From ZC4RG36 sp964652205 (lineage in GTDB: Bacteria > Chloroflexota > Anaerolineae > Aggregatilineales > Phototrophicaceae): a stretch of 64,000 bases of DNA. The DNA lies in the NCBI GenBank assembly GCA_964652205.1, contig CAZZAO010000008.1, positions 6,434 to 70,433 on the forward strand. The letters are read 5' to 3'. Shown here piece after piece: positions 62,334-64,000 of this stretch. The translations under genes and the position numbers were made by a program. The notes beneath the pieces were generated by a model, which saw only the letters and a program-made list of their open reading frames with translations, was not told the DNA's origin and did not search any database. The first letter of the stretch is position 1. The number at the start of each line of letters is the position of its first letter.

Positions 62334-63866
62334 TCAGCTCAGCCCGAGGATTTCAGCCAGCCGATTACGCTGTAGTTTACCGGATGCCGTCGTGGGAATG
62401 GCCGCGACGATGATGATACGGGTCGGGACTTTGAAAAATGGCAGGCGCTCGGCGGCGAATTTCCGCAATTCGCGCTCCGACACCGTCCCGACGACCGCTG
62501 CCGCGACCGTCTCACCGACGTCCGCGTTTTTCAGCCCAAAGACCGCAGCATCCGTCACCTGAGGATGCTGTTTCAGCACCGCCTCGACTTCAACGGGCGA
62601 AACTTTCGCGCCGCCGTTATTGATGATTTCCTTGACGCGCCCGACCAGCGTAATCCGCGCTTCACCGTCCATGAAGCCCATGTCGCCGGTGCGGAACCAG
62701 CCGTTGATAAAGGATTCCTCGCTGGCATCGGGATTATTCCAGTAGCCGCTAAAGATCTCCGACTGAACGACGATTTCCCCGATCTGACCCGACGGCAAAA
62801 ATGTACCGTCGTCAGCCATAACGCGCGTTTTATCGACCTGCTCGGCCCGGCCAATGGTCGTCATTGGCTCCGTACTCCCGGCAGGCAGCACCAGCAGCGT
62901 GATAATGCCGACCTCAGTCATACCATAGGTATGCACGATGGGGACATTGAAAATACGATTCAGGTCGGCGCGCGTAGCGTCCGAAAGCGGCGCGGACGAT
63001 GTGTTGACATAGCGGATACTATGCCGCGCTACAATCTCCGGGTACTGCCCCGCCAGCGCCAGCAGTTGTTCGAGAATCGGCGGTGGGCCAGTCAGCGCCA
63101 GCGGGCGGAACATGTCGAGCCATGCATAGAACTGGGACGGGTCAGCGCCGGGCATACAGGCGACCGAGCCACCCGACGCCAGCGCCGCCGAGGCCACAGC
63201 GCAGCCATAAAGCAGGTGCAGCGGGAGCGTGTTGAGCGCCCGCAGCGGCACTGTTTGATTTAAGGCGCGTTCCTGAATAATCAGTGATGAGGCGATAGCC
63301 TGAATCATGCTGCTCTGAGTCAGCGGTATCAATTTGGGCAGCGCCGTCGTCCCGGAGGTTGACATCAGGAAGGCCAGATCATCAGGGCCATTGAGCGTCG
63401 GCGCGACGGTCAGCGGCGGCGGTGGCTCGGCAAAGACGAACGTGCCTGCGCCCATCTCCGGCGTCGGGATAATCTCGATCACGCGAACGCCGTGCCGCTG
63501 CGCCAGCGCCCGCCCGCTGCTCTCAACGCCCTGCTGAAGAATGATGATCGTCGGCGCAATAAAGCGCAGCAGATACGCTACTTCGGTCGCGCCCGCTCTG
63601 GGGTCGATCAGAACCGACACTGCCGTCGCCGCCACGCCGTGCATCGTCACCAGCGCTTCGGGGCCATTCGGAAGCTGGATAAGGACTCGGTCGCCGCGCC
63701 CGACGCCCCAGGCGGCCAGGGCCGCGCTGATCCGCTCGGTCTGGGCAATGAAACCGCGATAGGTCAGGTCGGCGGCGTTGAGTCCCTGCACCGCCACGGC
63801 GTCGCCATGGGCCGCAGCCTGCTGGCGATAGAGGGAATAGAGGGTTTGTGCCTGAGCTTCAATCAT
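62334..63866 (-). CDS. Adenylate-forming enzyme (ANL superfamily), first of three paralogues
   Basis: The 510-residue protein has the P-loop 'STSGTTALPKLIPLTQ', A5 'TYGMTEVGII', A7-A8 'FRTGDMGFMDGEARITLVGRVKE' (an Asp-Gly lost against the paralogues) and the A10 Lys in 'TASGKLQRNRL'. The shared DNA around positions 63320-63500 and 61670-61860 is nearly identical, so the duplication is recent or has been homogenised. A 135-bp gap follows, without a clear gene. Confidence 0.85.
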   Translation of the reverse strand: MIEAQAQTLYSLYRQQAAAHGDAVAVQGLNAADLTYRGFIAQTERISAALAAWGVGRGDRVLIQLPNGPEALVTMHGVAATAVSVLIDPRAGATEVAYLLRFIAPTIIILQQGVESSGRALAQRHGVRVIEIIPTPEMGAGTFVFAEPPPPLTVAPTLNGPDDLAFLMSTSGTTALPKLIPLTQSSMIQAIASSLIIQERALNQTVPLRALNTLPLHLLYGCAVASAALASGGSVACMPGADPSQFYAWLDMFRPLALTGPPPILEQLLALAGQYPEIVARHSIRYVNTSSAPLSDATRADLNRIFNVPIVHTYGMTEVGIITLLVLPAGSTEPMTTIGRAEQVDKTRVMADDGTFLPSGQIGEIVVQSEIFSGYWNNPDASEESFINGWFRTGDMGFMDGEARITLVGRVKEIINNGGAKVSPVEVEAVLKQHPQVTDAAVFGLKNADVGETVAAAVVGTVSERELRKFAAERLPFFKVPTRIIIVAAIPTTASGKLQRNRLAEILGLS

Positions 63867-63887
63867 CTTTTTGAACCAGAGCGAAGA

Positions 63888-64000
63888 TCACTGGCGGTTA
63901 TCATAAAGTAACACTTCACGGCGCGCAAAACATCCGGCGAAGTTTTCCAGGGCAAACGCATCAAATTTGATCGGAGTTTCAAGAAAGCTCATATCGGTTT
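63888..64000 (-). CDS. 3' end of an unidentified upstream gene
   Basis: A minus-strand frame is open from the window edge to a TGA at 63888-63890, about 37 codons (ending 'FALENFAGCFARREVLLYDNRQ'). An internal ATG at 63992 would give a 34-residue protein. The stop lies 21 bp before the first adenylate enzyme start, as expected for an operon. The family is not recognised. Confidence 0.4.
   Translation of the reverse strand, partial: TDMSFLETPIKFDAFALENFAGCFARREVLLYDNRQ

Overview
The window looks like a contig from a GC-rich member of the Chloroflexota, most likely an Anaerolineae-type lineage. This is inferred from gene content: long Thr/Pro-rich 'TPTPT' surface proteins, a stand-alone MutL-like ASKHA protein, paired FemAB-like proteins, a giant alpha-2-macroglobulin, a B12-dependent ribonucleotide reductase carrying inteins, and a dcw cluster with unusual gaps. 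No rRNA, tRNA, CRISPR array or transposase was found. One 10-N gap at 29487-29496 interrupts a gene.

Layout. 1-2.5 kb: the end of a diacylglycerol-kinase-like gene, an HD phosphohydrolase and DNA polymerase IV. 2.5-2.95 kb: remains of a DUF433/DUF5615 toxin-antitoxin pair, frameshifted and truncated. 2.9-8.2 kb (minus): a nucleotide-sugar epimerase coupled to two secreted SdrD/LysM-type surface proteins, methylglyoxal synthase and a glycosyltransferase. 8.7-11.9 kb: a membrane histidine kinase whose phosphoacceptor position appears altered, a lipoprotein cytochrome c and a LURP-one-like protein. 12.0-23.9 kb (plus): a tight eight-gene operon of mostly uncharacterised proteins. It has three membrane proteins, a 1580-residue protein with about a dozen Trp-Leu acidic motifs inside and an SH3b domain outside, an orphan MutL-type ASKHA ATPase, a barrel-sandwich/KOW protein, and a stalk protein with an N-terminal membrane anchor plus a C-terminal LPQTG sorting signal. 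This is the best candidate for an undescribed system: a cytoplasmic nucleotide-binding module tied to a membrane and surface apparatus.

24.1-35.6 kb (minus): two overlapping FemAB-like genes, one alpha-2-macroglobulin gene of about 2,100 codons with an inserted SH3b domain and a thioester motif, a siderophore-type substrate-binding protein, a YdcF-like protein and an unknown protein. 35.8-40.9 kb: class II ribonucleotide reductase with two LAGLIDADG inteins at active-site-proximal positions. 41.5-57.1 kb (minus): the division/cell-wall cluster, in transcription order rsmH-ftsL-ftsI-mraY-murD-ftsW-murG-cvpA-like-murC-murB-ftsQ-ftsA-ftsZ. mraZ, murE and murF are missing, and the gaps are filled with short repeat families: heptamer arrays, a 75-bp tandem palindromic repeat, and CCCCTCTC hairpins. 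57.5-64 kb (minus): a small biosynthetic operon of three tandem paralogous adenylate-forming enzymes and a carrier/relic-condensation/thioesterase protein.

Much of the window concerns the cell envelope: peptidoglycan synthesis and division, peptide-bridge-type transferases, surface-anchored proteins and sugar modification.
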